A stretch of 64,000 nt of DNA from Alphaproteobacteria bacterium (GTDB taxonomy: Bacteria > Pseudomonadota > Alphaproteobacteria > Micropepsales > Micropepsaceae). Every line of letters starts with the position of its first letter. Position 1 is the first letter of the stretch. The notes beneath the pieces are model-generated. The model worked only from the letters and a program-made list of their open reading frames with translations. It was not told the origin of the DNA and did not search any database. Positions 41,545 to 50,718 of this stretch are shown piece after piece. The position numbers were made by a program, and so were the translations under genes. The stretch spans positions 329,614 to 393,613 of the forward strand of contig WGMH01000004.1 of assembly GCA_016125165.1 (NCBI GenBank), read 5' to 3'.

Positions 41545-41955
41545 AGTTTCAGATTGGTTTTCTAAAATTGACTAAAACCATATATTACATATAGCTTCGA
41601 CCATCAATAGAAAACTGCTTGTCGGCACCTTGAAAATATGCCAAATTGGAAGAAAGATATATGTCAGATATGGTTCTATCAGAGTAAAACGAACAAAAAG
41701 GCCAACCCAAATCGCTCAACCCAACGGACATCGAGCCGACCTACAATGACATATGGTATTGATTTGGAATAGAAATTTCAAAACTACACTAAGCATCCCT
41801 CCGAAATGGAACCGCTCCAGCCAAGCTAATAGCCGCGCCCTCCCATAATGGCGAGCCATAAGGTCGGTGCAATCATCATCGCCATGGCGACGCCGGCAGT
41901 TAACGCCACCGTCCGGAGCTTCACGATGACGTGCGGTATAGATGGCTCCTTACCG
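41545..41955. other. AT-rich regulatory gap upstream of the AbiE pair
   Basis: This 411-base stretch is strikingly AT-rich at 41560-41820. It holds the inverted repeat thought to be the AbiEi operator, and no gene. At the right side a 33-codon leftward frame (41826 to about 41924) encodes a hydrophobic stretch ending MGGRGY; no ribosome binding site is seen and it is not called. Confidence 0.5.
41578..41674. promoter_or_regulatory. Inverted repeat, probable AbiEi operator
   Basis: ACCATATATTACATATAGCTT at 41578-41598 (21 bases, last T outside the quoted core) recurs in inverted form at 41654-41674, with three central mismatches. A further ACCATAT half site is inverted near 41747. AbiEi antitoxins bind inverted repeats upstream of their own gene, which lies 33 bases left of the first copy. 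Confidence 0.45.
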
Positions 41956-42294
41956 CTAGCCGTCGGCTTTCTCCACTCGCCGCCGATTCCATACAAGCTG
42001 CGCCGTACTGCCGTCGCCCGACGGGAAGAGCGCAGCGCTGATCGGTTCGGTCAGGCTGGGATCGTCGAGCTTCACGCGCAGATAGTCTTTCGGTTTTTCA
42101 CCATTAGAGTGCGCTTCCCAGGCATCGCCGATACGCGATTGCCCCACGAACACCCGAAATGCCGGTGCGTTGTCGTTGTCGCGATTGTCGTTCGGGACGA
42201 AGCGGAGCTTCGTGTTGATCGTCAGCGTGTGGATGCTGCCGGTCCAGCCGCCATCCTTGGCGGGCGTAAATGTACCGATCGAAGACATGGTCAT
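41956..42294 (-). CDS. DUF736 protein
   Basis: A 112-residue soluble protein of the DUF736 family, recognised by IGTFTPAKDGGWTGSIHTL, then APAFRVFVGQSRIGDAWE and YLRVKLDDPSLTEPI. The family is almost always found with Trb conjugation genes of integrative elements and has a fold like single-strand DNA-associated proteins, but its role is not established. It overlaps the DUF2274 stop by 4 nt and is the last gene of the transfer operon. Confidence 0.88.
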   Translation of the reverse strand: MTMSSIGTFTPAKDGGWTGSIHTLTINTKLRFVPNDNRDNDNAPAFRVFVGQSRIGDAWEAHSNGEKPKDYLRVKLDDPSLTEPISAALFPSGDGSTAQLVWNRRRVEKADG

Positions 42295-42593
42295 TCCTCC
42301 GTGTTGGTGGGTGATGCGGGTTGATGGGAGGCGCGGCGTCCGCGTCGTCGGATATCGGCATTTGGCGGCGGAGCCTGAAGTCCGTCCTTCTGCGCCTTGG
42401 CAAACCCGCGATCGCTCGCAAGGAACGCGACGAGCATGAAAGGAATGAGCTCAGAAACAGACTCCGCTTGCCCGTAAGTCGTGCGATAGGCTTCCGCGTA
42501 TTGACGGAGCGCGGCGTTCAGTTCCGGTTGCAGCGTGATGGTGATCTTGACCGGTGTCCGGTCCGGAAGTTTCGCGAGCTTTAAGTCGGGCAT
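42291..42593 (-). CDS. DUF2274 protein
   Basis: A 100-residue protein with LKLAKLPDRTPVKITITLQPELNAALRQYAEAY at the N-terminus (ribbon-helix-helix-like character) and SELIPFMLVAFLASDRGF in the middle, the typical DUF2274 pattern. It always follows trbI in elements of this type. The Arg-rich C-terminal tail could contact DNA. Function is unknown; the position suggests a part in regulating or assembling the transfer system. Confidence 0.85.
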   Translation of the reverse strand: MPDLKLAKLPDRTPVKITITLQPELNAALRQYAEAYRTTYGQAESVSELIPFMLVAFLASDRGFAKAQKDGLQAPPPNADIRRRGRRASHQPASPTNTEE

Positions 42594-42605
42594 GATCTGT
42601 CTCCC

Positions 42606-43817
42606 TCAACCCCGATACGGCCGCAAGATGAGGTCTTTGTGCACGATGACGCGCAGCGGCCAGCCGGGCCGGACCGTGATCGTGGGCTGGATGTTGAGAT
42701 CCTTCTCGACGATGCGCTGGCCGGCCTGGTTCGTGCTTTCCTGCGTCGATTCGCGGATCGCTTCGACGAGATTGCTCTGGCTGCTGCCGAAGGTGACTTG
42801 CGTACCCACACCTAGCAGCGTGGACATGGCAATGCCCTTGAGCAGCGTCCAGGTGTGGTAATCGACCTCATCCTCGAGCCCGGCATAGCCGGCGGGATCG
42901 GTTGCGGGCAGATTGTCGATCTGGATCGAAGAGCCGTCCGGCATGATGATGCGCTGCCAGACGACCAGTGCACGCGATTGGCCGAACGCGACGACGCTGT
43001 CGTACGACCCCATGAGGCGGGATCCCTGCGGGATTAACAACACGTGCCCGGAAACCGAATCGTAGACGTTTTCGGTTATCTGCGCGGTGACGAGTCCCGG
43101 AAGATCGGAATTGAGACCCGTCAGAAGACTGGCCGCGATGACCGTGCCGGCCAGCACCTCGTAGGGCGATGCCGGCGTCTGAAGTGCGTGATCGTTATAG
43201 ATGCTGCGCACGGCGGCTTGATGGATGAAATCGATCTTGCGCTGCTGGTCGTTCTGATCTCGTTCTGGATCGAGGTTGAGACGGCCGGCGTTCGCGGCCG
43301 TACTTCCCGTTTGTCGTCCTGTCGCGGAAACTGGTGTCGGGGCTGCCTTCGTCGCCACCGCATTACCGTGCTGCGTGACCTGAAAGAACACCCCAGACTC
43401 GCGGGCGTGCTCCGCCTCCTGGGCCAAGCGCATGCGCTCGGCCCGCGCCGCCGCGTCGTCGGTCGAGCCGCCCGGCGTCACGCCAAGCTGTCTTTCTCGC
43501 TGCACGATCCCGAGCCCCAGATCGCCCGGCAAGGGCGGGCCGAGCTTCGGCTTCGGTATCTGGCCATAATTGGCGGGCAGCTTGGCAAGAGCATCCGGCT
43601 CCGGCTTGTTGGCCGTCGTGGCGGTCTGGTCGCCATTCTGATCCAGCTGGAAGTGTGGTGTCTTGAGCGCCATCCAGGTCACCCCAAAAATCGCGAGGCA
43701 GCCGATGGCCGCGATACCGATAAGAAGATTGCGCTTGAAGCGAACCACGCGGCGTGGCGATGCCTTCAAGACCAGGGATTCCGGATCGACTTTGGGCGGT
43801 GGCTTGGAGTCGCTCAT
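42606..43817 (-). CDS. trbI: Conjugal transfer protein TrbI (VirB10-like)
   Basis: A 403-residue VirB10-type core-complex protein. It has one inner-membrane helix at about residues 32-52 (LLIGIAAIGCLAIFGVTWMAL), a Pro/Gln-rich periplasmic linker, and the C-terminal beta-barrel domain with GTVIAASLLTGLNSDLPGLV and VLLIPQGSRLMGSYDS. The Leu-Gln motif found in VirB10 (PQGSRL) is present. The ATG at 43817 follows GAGGAG. It spans both membranes together with TrbG and TrbH-type partners. Confidence 0.92.
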   Translation of the reverse strand: MSDSKPPPKVDPESLVLKASPRRVVRFKRNLLIGIAAIGCLAIFGVTWMALKTPHFQLDQNGDQTATTANKPEPDALAKLPANYGQIPKPKLGPPLPGDLGLGIVQRERQLGVTPGGSTDDAAARAERMRLAQEAEHARESGVFFQVTQHGNAVATKAAPTPVSATGRQTGSTAANAGRLNLDPERDQNDQQRKIDFIHQAAVRSIYNDHALQTPASPYEVLAGTVIAASLLTGLNSDLPGLVTAQITENVYDSVSGHVLLIPQGSRLMGSYDSVVAFGQSRALVVWQRIIMPDGSSIQIDNLPATDPAGYAGLEDEVDYHTWTLLKGIAMSTLLGVGTQVTFGSSQSNLVEAIRESTQESTNQAGQRIVEKDLNIQPTITVRPGWPLRVIVHKDLILRPYRG

Positions 43818-43828
43818 GTTCAGTCTCC

Positions 43829-44827
43829 TCACCAGATACTGTCGGAGGCCGTGGCTACACCGTCAGTCCGGCTGATGCGCACGACCTGCTGCGGTTTCTC
43901 GCCAAGACGGAGCTCGGCTGCCGCGAAAAGGCGATCGACGATGTAGTAATTGCCGCGGACGCGGTAATTGACGAGCTGGCTGCCGCCTTGGGGTCCGACG
44001 ACGAAAAGCGGCGGCGCCTCGCCCTGATCGATCCGCTTCGGAAACTCGATATAGACCTTGCTGCCGTCGTCGAAGGCGCGCACGGGCCGCCAAGGCGGAC
44101 GGTCACCGCTGATGGCATAGCGAAAATGCAGATCGGCGAGCGCGACATTTTCCGCGATCGGGGCCGCCGCGGCGGCCTCGCGGTTTTGCTGTTGAAGCGC
44201 GACCAGTTCGTCTTGCGGGTAGGTCCAGGAGATCGCCGCCATCGAGGTGTGCGCGGTACTTTCGAGTTCGAGGTGATAGCTGCGCCGGTCCGTCATGATG
44301 ACGAGGTTGGTTTTGAGGTCTGGCGCAAAGGGCTTCACCAGGACATGGACGCGCCGATCCTTACCCGGGCCGCTGGTCGTGTCGCCTACCACCCAGCGCA
44401 CCGTGTCGCCGGCCGAGATCGAACGCAGCGTCTCGCCCGGCTGCAGCGCGATGTCGGTGACCTCTTCGGGCGCGGCATAGAGGCGATAGAGAGCTCCCTG
44501 CTCGAACGGATAGACCTGAATCGCGTTGATATAGCCGTGCTTCGTCGGCTCCAGCGTTGCCGTCTTGTTAGCGGCTTCGACCTGCGTGGTGGGCGGCGTC
44601 TTGTCGTGGGCCGTGCCCATGCTCGGCGGCGGCAGGAGCTGCCCGGGCAACGGCAAGGGCTCCGATACCGTGACGATCTTCATCGGTTTGGGCGCTGCGG
44701 GCTCGATCGCCGCCGGCCGAAAATCTTTGTTGTCGTAGGAGATCGCGGGCGGTGGCACTTTGCCGGCACAGGCTCCAAGAGCGATGGCCGAAACGGAAAT
44801 GGCAAGTGCGGTACGGACGGTTCGCAT
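43829..44827 (-). CDS. trbG: Conjugal transfer protein TrbG (VirB9-like)
   Basis: A 332-residue VirB9-type outer core protein. The signal peptide ends in the lipobox LGAC (residues 16-19 region), so it may be a lipoprotein, as in some TrbG proteins. The conserved C-terminal VirB9 strands are visible as DLHFRYAISGDRPPWRPVRAF, VYIEFPKRI and YYIVDRLFAAAELRLG. The frame is open far upstream, but 44827 is chosen for the signal peptide and the GAGGAC site before it. It lies between trbF and trbI. Confidence 0.9.
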   Translation of the reverse strand: MRTVRTALAISVSAIALGACAGKVPPPAISYDNKDFRPAAIEPAAPKPMKIVTVSEPLPLPGQLLPPPSMGTAHDKTPPTTQVEAANKTATLEPTKHGYINAIQVYPFEQGALYRLYAAPEEVTDIALQPGETLRSISAGDTVRWVVGDTTSGPGKDRRVHVLVKPFAPDLKTNLVIMTDRRSYHLELESTAHTSMAAISWTYPQDELVALQQQNREAAAAAPIAENVALADLHFRYAISGDRPPWRPVRAFDDGSKVYIEFPKRIDQGEAPPLFVVGPQGGSQLVNYRVRGNYYIVDRLFAAAELRLGEKPQQVVRISRTDGVATASDSIW

Positions 44828-44838
44828 ACGGTCCTCCT

Positions 44839-45537
44839 TCAGTTCTTCGCGGTGGCGTCGAACTCGCGCGACCAGGCGATGCTGTCGACGTAGATGCCGA
44901 GCGGGTTCTTGCGCAGCACCTCGGCGGTGCGCGGCGGCTTGACGAGAATGGTGAGGATGGCGGTCCAGTTCGTCGCCGAAACGAGGCTGTCCTGGTCGTA
45001 GACCTTTTCGGTCCATTTCACCTGGAACGAGGTATCGGACGCGCGCACGACGCTGGTGACATCGACCGAGACGCTGCGCGTTCCCACGTCTTTGAACGGA
45101 TTGTTGGCTTGCGCATAGCCGTTGAGGAAGACGGCTGCGTGATCGGTGGCAAAGCCATAGGCCTCGAGCCAGTCCTTGCGCACCAGGACGGGATCCATGG
45201 GCAACGAGCGGACATCGGTGATGAAGCGTGCGAGATACCAGGCGATCTCCGCATCCGTGGGCTGATAGTGCCGGGTCGCAGGGGCGACCGCCTGCACCTC
45301 GCCAAGCTTGTCGACTTCGACGACGTAAGGCGTGACCCGGCTCTGCGCCGATTGCCAGATGAGTCCGCCAGCAAGGCTGACCGATAAAGTCAGGCAGCCA
45401 AAAGCCATGAGGCGCCAATTCTTCGCCTGCACGCGAGCCGAGCCGATGCGCTCGTCCCAGAGCTGCGCCGCCTTCTGATAGGGCGTGACCGGCTCGGGTG
45501 TACTGCCATAGCGCTGAAGGGTTCGCTTGAAGAGCAT
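44839..45537 (-). CDS. trbF: Conjugal transfer protein TrbF (VirB8-like)
   Basis: A 232-residue VirB8-type protein. The cytoplasmic N-terminus contains NPYQKAAQLWDER-like sequence (TPYQKAAQLWDERIGSARV), then one membrane helix (AFGCLTLSVSLAGGLIWQS) and a periplasmic NTF2-like domain with TPYVVEVDKLGEVQAV and AWYLARFITDVRSLPMD. It bridges the inner-membrane complex and the outer core. Spacing to trbL is 3 bases. Confidence 0.9.
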   Translation of the reverse strand: MLFKRTLQRYGSTPEPVTPYQKAAQLWDERIGSARVQAKNWRLMAFGCLTLSVSLAGGLIWQSAQSRVTPYVVEVDKLGEVQAVAPATRHYQPTDAEIAWYLARFITDVRSLPMDPVLVRKDWLEAYGFATDHAAVFLNGYAQANNPFKDVGTRSVSVDVTSVVRASDTSFQVKWTEKVYDQDSLVSATNWTAILTILVKPPRTAEVLRKNPLGIYVDSIAWSREFDATAKN

Positions 45538-45540
45538 GGG

Positions 45541-46902
45541 CTATTCCTCCCCCGCGTCGAGTTCGGGATTGGCACCGGCGCCGGGCCGGTCGCCTTCGCG
45601 GATCGCTTGCGCCGTGGTCTGGCGGAGATGACGCGCGCGCTGTTCGGATTGCAGGCGTTGCGCCCAAACCGGCATCACGGACCCACCACCTGCCGCGGCG
45701 CCGCCAGTGGCGGACGCGGACTGAGTGGACGATCTAGTCGGACTGCCGCCCGTTGCGCGCCAAGCGGCCTGGCGTCCAGTCTGCGCACTCTCTGATAACG
45801 AACTTCCCGCCCTGGCGAAGGCCGAACGCGCCCTTTGAAGAACGGCGCCACCACCGGCGCGCGCAACGCCGCCTATCCCGGCAGCGACACCAGCCATGCC
45901 AGTGGCGCCGGAGGTGGCCGAGCCAAGGCCATAGGCAGTCGAAGCCGCCGATCCCATGGCGGTGCCGGCCCGAATGGCGGCAAGTCCGCCCGACCCGGCC
46001 GCACCCAGAAGCCGGGCTCCGCCCAAGGCGGCCCCACCGGCCAAAAGTGCCGTTCCGGCCAACGCACCGGCCGTGCCGATGGCGGCTCCGGCCCCAAGCT
46101 GGGGCGCGCCGGAAACCAGACCCGTGGCAATCGCCGGACCGAAGATACCGAGCCCGAAGAGCGTCAGGGCTGCCAGCACCAGCGACATGGCGCCGGCGAG
46201 TGTCGGCTGCTGACCTTGGGCAGCGGCGGTGAAGGTGGAAAACAGCGTCGAGCCGATGCCGATGATGACGGCCAGCACCATCACCTTGACGCCAGACGAC
46301 ACGACATTGCCGAGCACGCGTTCGGCCAGGAACGCCGTCTTGTTCCAGAGCGCAAACGGAACCAGCACGAAGCCGGCCAAAGTCGTTAGCTTGAACTCGA
46401 GCACCGTGATGAAGAGCTGAATGGCCAGAACGAAGAAACTCAGAACGACAATAAGCCAGGCCACGACCAGCACGAGGATCGTGACGAAATGCGAGAAGAA
46501 GGTGGTGATGCCGATGAGCTGTCCGGCCTGGTGCAACAGCGGCCAGGCGGCGGCGAATCCGGTCTCGGCGAGCTTACCGGGCTTGAGAAGGTCCTGGGCC
46601 GTCAGACCCGTCGCCGTCGCATTGAGCCCGAGCGTCGAAAACGAGTTGAAGACGATGGTCGAGAGATTCTTGAAGTTGCCGATGATGAAAGCGAAGGCGC
46701 CGATATAGAGCGTCTTCTTGATCAGGCGCGCCAGCACATCGCCTTCCTGGTCGAGCGCCCAGAAGAGACCCGCCAGCGTGATGTCGATGCCGATCAGCAC
46801 GGAAGTAAGCGCGACGACATCGCCGTTCAGGAGCCCGAATCCGCTGTCGATATAGCGGATGAAGGTCTGCATGAACTGATCGATGACGTTCAGGTTGTTC
46901 AT
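45541..46902 (-). CDS. trbL: Conjugal transfer protein TrbL (VirB6-like)
   Basis: A 453-residue polytopic inner-membrane protein. Five or six hydrophobic segments occupy residues 25-260 (for example ALTSVLIGIDITLAGLFWAL and FFSHFVTILVLVVAWLIVVL). They are followed by a long Gly/Ala/Ser-rich tail of about 190 residues, the normal layout of TrbL. It forms part of the DNA path across the inner membrane. ATG at 46902; the trbJ stop is 27 bases upstream. Confidence 0.9.
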   Translation of the reverse strand: MNNLNVIDQFMQTFIRYIDSGFGLLNGDVVALTSVLIGIDITLAGLFWALDQEGDVLARLIKKTLYIGAFAFIIGNFKNLSTIVFNSFSTLGLNATATGLTAQDLLKPGKLAETGFAAAWPLLHQAGQLIGITTFFSHFVTILVLVVAWLIVVLSFFVLAIQLFITVLEFKLTTLAGFVLVPFALWNKTAFLAERVLGNVVSSGVKVMVLAVIIGIGSTLFSTFTAAAQGQQPTLAGAMSLVLAALTLFGLGIFGPAIATGLVSGAPQLGAGAAIGTAGALAGTALLAGGAALGGARLLGAAGSGGLAAIRAGTAMGSAASTAYGLGSATSGATGMAGVAAGIGGVARAGGGAVLQRARSAFARAGSSLSESAQTGRQAAWRATGGSPTRSSTQSASATGGAAAGGGSVMPVWAQRLQSEQRARHLRQTTAQAIREGDRPGAGANPELDAGEE

Positions 46903-46929
46903 CGCACCGGTATCCTGCCGCCTGCCTGA

Positions 46930-47658
46930 TCACTGCGGCGTATAGGCGTTGCTTGTGCCAAGGAACGTCTGGAGGGCGGCTCGCCCTTCTTCCTCCGCCT
47001 CGGCGTTGTTGGCATCGTTCAGCGCGTCGGCCCGTCCCTGCGCCGCCATCAGGGATTCGATCTGAAGCTGCTGCTTGATCGAGAGCGCCAGAAGCTGGTT
47101 GGTCGCTTGACTGACCTGCAAGTTTCCCCCGGCGCCTTGAGAGGCATCGACCAGCGTGGCGAGCTTCGTCGAATCCGTCTGCACGGTCTGGGCGATCTGC
47201 GACTGGACCAGCATCGTCTGCTGAAACGCATCCCGCACATTCTGCCAGCGGGTTGCCGCGTCGTTTTCGAGCTGCGGAATGGTGGTGTTCGCACCATATT
47301 GCTGCGGATAGCGCTGCTGAAATGCGGTCTGTACCGATTGGACGTTGAAGGCGATGCCTTGCGCCTGGTTCATCAGATTGCTGATCTGTTGGAGATCGCT
47401 GGTGATCCCGCTCAACTGCGAGACATTGAGGCTCGCGAGATTGCGCGCCATGTTCTGCAGCATGGTCGCTTCGTTCTGAAGCGAGCGGATCTGATTGTTG
47501 ATCTGCTCAAGCGCGCGCGCCGCCTGAAGCACATTCTGGGTGAGGTTGGCATTGTCGATCACGGCCCATTGCGCGAAGGCCGGATCGGGCAGGACGAACG
47601 ACACTGAAACCCCCAGGACAAGGGCTATGGCCGTTGCACACCGCAAGCGCATTCTCAT
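46930..47658 (-). CDS. trbJ: Conjugal transfer protein TrbJ (VirB5-like)
   Basis: A 242-residue periplasmic protein. The signal peptide ends PAFA (about residue 29); the mature part is almost wholly helical with QNVLQAARALEQINNQIRSL and repeated Gln/Asn-rich heptads, as in TrbJ/VirB5 pilus-tip proteins. The ATG at 47658 overlaps the trbE stop by 4 nt, so the upstream extension inside trbE is rejected. Confidence 0.88.
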   Translation of the reverse strand: MRMRLRCATAIALVLGVSVSFVLPDPAFAQWAVIDNANLTQNVLQAARALEQINNQIRSLQNEATMLQNMARNLASLNVSQLSGITSDLQQISNLMNQAQGIAFNVQSVQTAFQQRYPQQYGANTTIPQLENDAATRWQNVRDAFQQTMLVQSQIAQTVQTDSTKLATLVDASQGAGGNLQVSQATNQLLALSIKQQLQIESLMAAQGRADALNDANNAEAEEEGRAALQTFLGTSNAYTPQ

Positions 47659-50111
47659 GGTGAGGCTCCTTGTTGCGCGGGAAAGCGGGCGAGCAGATCG
47701 GCGGCCCAACCAAGATCGGCCGATGCGAGAAAGGCAGCAGCGAAGCCATCCTGTCCGTGTTCGGCGAGCACGTCGTCGATGCGCTGCTGATCCGCCGGGG
47801 AAGAAGCCCCACACAGGGCGAGCGCGATGGGCCCGAGGCCGAGATCGAAGAGACGGTTCCCGCGGCGTGATTGCAGATAGTAATGACGTTTCGGCGTAGC
47901 GCGGGCGATCAGCTCGATCTGGCGGTCGTTCAGCCCAAAGCGGTCATAGGCTGCGCGCGCTTGCGGCTCGATGGCGCGATCGTTGGGCAGAAAGATGCGC
48001 TGCGGACAGGACTCGATGATGGCCGGCGCGATGGTGCTGTCGGCGATATCGGCGAGCGACTGGGTGGCGAAAACGACGGCGACATTCTTCTTGCGCAGCA
48101 CCTTCAGCCATTCGCGGATGCGCGCGGCAAAGAGTGGATTGTCGAGATAGACCCAGGCCTCGTCGAGAATGAGCAGCGTCGGCCGCCCATCGAAACGATC
48201 TTCGAGGCGATGGAAAAGATAGGTAAGAACCGGCAGGACCGCGCCGGTTTCATGCATCAGGTCTTCGGTCTCGAAGCACTGCACGTCCGCGAGCGCGAGC
48301 CGGTTCTCGGCGGCGTCGAGCAGCCGGCCGAATGGACCCTCCAGCGTGTAGGGCATGAGCGCCGATTTGAGAGCGTTCGACTGCAACAGGACCGAAAGAC
48401 CGGTCAGCGTGCGCTCTTCCGCCGGCGCCGAGGCGAGGCTCGACAGCGCCGACCAGACGATGTCCTTCACGTCCGGCGTGACGGCGACTTTCTCATGGGC
48501 AAACAGGGCTGCGATCCATTCGGCGGCCCAGCTTCGTTCGGCCGGGTCGTCGATGTTCCGCAGAGGCTGAAAGGCCAGCGAGCCACCGGAGCCGAGCGCA
48601 TGATGCTCCCCGCCCATGGCGAGCACCGCAGCCCGAGCGGAAAATCCCTTGTCGAAAATCGCAAGCTGGGCGCCGGCATGGCGTCGGAACTGCAGCGCCA
48701 TCAGCGCGAGCAGCACCGATTTGCCGGCCCCGGTCGGGCCCACGATCAGCATATGGCCGACATCGCCGACATGCGTCGAAAAGCGGAACGGGGTAGAGCC
48801 GCTGGTCTCGGCATAAAATAGCGGCGGGCCGTCCAGGTGGTCGTTGCGTATGGGCCCCGCCCAGACCGACGACAACGGCACGAGGTGCGCCAGATTCAGG
48901 GTGTGGATGATGGGCTGGCGCACATTGGCGTAAGCGTGTCCCGGCAAGGAGCCGAGCCAGGCCTCCACCGCGTTGATGCTTTCGCGGATGGAGGTGAACC
49001 CCATGCCGGTGACGATGCGCTCGACCCCGCGTAGCTTCTCGTCGGCCCGCAGGCGGTCTTCGTCCGTCACCGTGATGGTGGCGGTCAGATAGCCGAAAGC
49101 GACGTGGTCGCCGCCCAGCGCCTGGAGCGCCAGATCGGCATCCACCACTTTGTTGTCGGCGTCGGAATCGTAGAGCTGGACCGGCTGGTTATAGAGCACC
49201 TCGCGCAGGAGCGCGGTGATCGATTTGCGCTTGTTGAACCACTGCCGGCGCAACCTGGTCAGCGTCTTGGTTGCCTCGGTCTTGTCGAGGGCGATGAAGC
49301 GCGTCATCCAGCGATAGGCGAAATCCAGATGATTGAGGGCGTCGAGAATCCCAGGCTGCGTGAGGTTGGGAAAGCCAAGCACCGAAATCGTGCGCAAATG
49401 CCGGTCGCCCAGCATGGGCTCGATACCGCCGCTGAGCGGCGTGTCGGCAAGGACGGAATCGAGATAGAGCGGGGTCTCGGGAACGGCGATACGCTGACGG
49501 CGGGCCGAGACCGTATTGTGCAGATAAGTGAGTGTCCCGGCGTCGTCGAGTGCCTCGACTTCCGGCATGAAGCCGGAAAGAAGATCGCGGACGCGTTCTG
49601 TCTCCGCGACAAACCCGGCGAGTTCCTGGTGCCAATCGCGCCCCTTCCCGGGTTCGGCCCGCTCGAGAAGCGCCTCCTCGGTGCGGGCTACCTGGTCGGC
49701 TGTCGGCATATAAAGAAGTGTGAGGTGATAGGCGCTCTCGAAATGCACCTTCCTGGCATGGGCAAGCAGCGGATCGGGTTCGGTCTCGAAGCTTGCGCGG
49801 CGTTCTTCGTCGACCAGCCAGGATGCGGCGTCGGGAAAGCCCGACCGCGGATAACCCGGCGCCTCGAAGCGCTCGGCTTCGAAGAACAGAGCCCATCCGG
49901 ACCCGAAGCGGCGCAGCACATTGTTGAGACGCGCGCAGGCGCCGACGAGTTCGGCTTCGGTCGCGCTTTCGAGATCGGGACCGCGAAATCGCAAGGTGCG
50001 CTGAAAACTACCGTCCTTGTTGAGCACGACGCCGCGCGCGACCAGTGCCGCCCAGGGCAGATGATCGGCAAGCCGGTCGGATTTGGAGCGGTATTCGGCG
50101 AGGTTCAACAT
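47655..50111 (-). CDS. trbE: Conjugal transfer ATPase TrbE (VirB4-like)
   Basis: An 818-residue cytoplasmic ATPase that powers pilus assembly. The Walker A motif VGPTGAGKSVLLAL lies near residue 450 and the Walker B region RPTLLILDEAWVYLD near residue 650, followed by KKNVAVVFATQSLADI. The N-terminal CagE/TrbE domain begins LNLAEYRSKSDRLADHLPW. The start at 50111 is chosen because this is the usual TrbE N-terminus; the trbD stop lies 7 bases inside it. Confidence 0.93.
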   Translation of the reverse strand: MLNLAEYRSKSDRLADHLPWAALVARGVVLNKDGSFQRTLRFRGPDLESATEAELVGACARLNNVLRRFGSGWALFFEAERFEAPGYPRSGFPDAASWLVDEERRASFETEPDPLLAHARKVHFESAYHLTLLYMPTADQVARTEEALLERAEPGKGRDWHQELAGFVAETERVRDLLSGFMPEVEALDDAGTLTYLHNTVSARRQRIAVPETPLYLDSVLADTPLSGGIEPMLGDRHLRTISVLGFPNLTQPGILDALNHLDFAYRWMTRFIALDKTEATKTLTRLRRQWFNKRKSITALLREVLYNQPVQLYDSDADNKVVDADLALQALGGDHVAFGYLTATITVTDEDRLRADEKLRGVERIVTGMGFTSIRESINAVEAWLGSLPGHAYANVRQPIIHTLNLAHLVPLSSVWAGPIRNDHLDGPPLFYAETSGSTPFRFSTHVGDVGHMLIVGPTGAGKSVLLALMALQFRRHAGAQLAIFDKGFSARAAVLAMGGEHHALGSGGSLAFQPLRNIDDPAERSWAAEWIAALFAHEKVAVTPDVKDIVWSALSSLASAPAEERTLTGLSVLLQSNALKSALMPYTLEGPFGRLLDAAENRLALADVQCFETEDLMHETGAVLPVLTYLFHRLEDRFDGRPTLLILDEAWVYLDNPLFAARIREWLKVLRKKNVAVVFATQSLADIADSTIAPAIIESCPQRIFLPNDRAIEPQARAAYDRFGLNDRQIELIARATPKRHYYLQSRRGNRLFDLGLGPIALALCGASSPADQQRIDDVLAEHGQDGFAAAFLASADLGWAADLLARFPAQQGASP

Positions 50112-50365
50112 GAAAGCCAGCCCCGCTGGCGAAGATGCCGCGCCACCACCGGCGCAAAATCCGGGTCGCGCCTGGCCGCGAAGACACTCAGGGAATGGCC
50201 GACGATCCAGAACAGAAGCCCTGCTAGCCACATTTGAAGCCCGAGGCCGAGGGCCGCGGCCAACGTGCCGTTGACGATGGCAATGGCACGTGGTGCGCCA
50301 CCCAGCAGGATCGGTTCGGTCAACGCCCGGTGCAGCGGCGCCTCAAAGCCGTCGATGTGGGCCAT
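50105..50365 (-). CDS. trbD: Conjugal transfer protein TrbD (VirB3-like)
   Basis: An 86-residue protein with IDGFEAPLHRALTEPILLGG at the N-terminus, a standard TrbD start, and two close hydrophobic stretches (AIVNGTLAAALGLGLQMWLA and LLFWIVGHSLSVFA) making a membrane hairpin. It partners TrbE at the inner membrane. Start 50365 touches the trbC stop (TGATG) and its end overlaps trbE. Confidence 0.88.
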   Translation of the reverse strand: MAHIDGFEAPLHRALTEPILLGGAPRAIAIVNGTLAAALGLGLQMWLAGLLFWIVGHSLSVFAARRDPDFAPVVARHLRQRGWLSC

Positions 50366-50700
50366 CACACCAGCGCTCCCCCGCCGAAGTTGAAGAAGGA
50401 GAGGAAGAAACTTGATGCCGCGAACGCGATGGAGAGCCCGAAGACGATCTGGATGAGCCGCCGGAATCCACCGGCTGTCTCCCCGAAGGCAAGCGTCAGG
50501 CCGGTGATGACGATGATCATCACCGCGATGATCTTGGCGACCGGGCCTTGCACGGAATCGAGAATTTGCTGCAGCGGCTGTTCCCAGGGCATGTTCGAGC
50601 CGGCGGCATAGGCCTCGCCGCAGAAGAGGAGTGCCGCCACGGCACCGGACACAAGGAGCCGCAGGATGCGCGAGGGCGAAACGGACGGGTACGAAGACAT
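50365..50700 (-). CDS. trbC: Conjugal transfer pilin TrbC (VirB2-like)
   Basis: A 111-residue pilin precursor. A signal sequence (RLLVSGAVAALLFCGEAYA, ending near residue 33) is followed by two hydrophobic helices, IIAVMIIVITGLTLAFGE and LIQIVFGLSIAFAASSFFLS, with a short loop, as in VirB2/TrbC pilins. It would be processed and assembled into the conjugative pilus. Confidence 0.88.
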   Translation of the reverse strand: MSSYPSVSPSRILRLLVSGAVAALLFCGEAYAAGSNMPWEQPLQQILDSVQGPVAKIIAVMIIVITGLTLAFGETAGGFRRLIQIVFGLSIAFAASSFFLSFFNFGGGALV

Positions 50701-50718
50701 GGGGATGAATCCTTTCGG

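Noticed and set aside
41826..41924. A 33-codon hydrophobic leftward frame after DUF736
   Set aside because: It lacks a ribosome binding site and a clear start; the hydrophobic stretch alone is not enough to call a gene.
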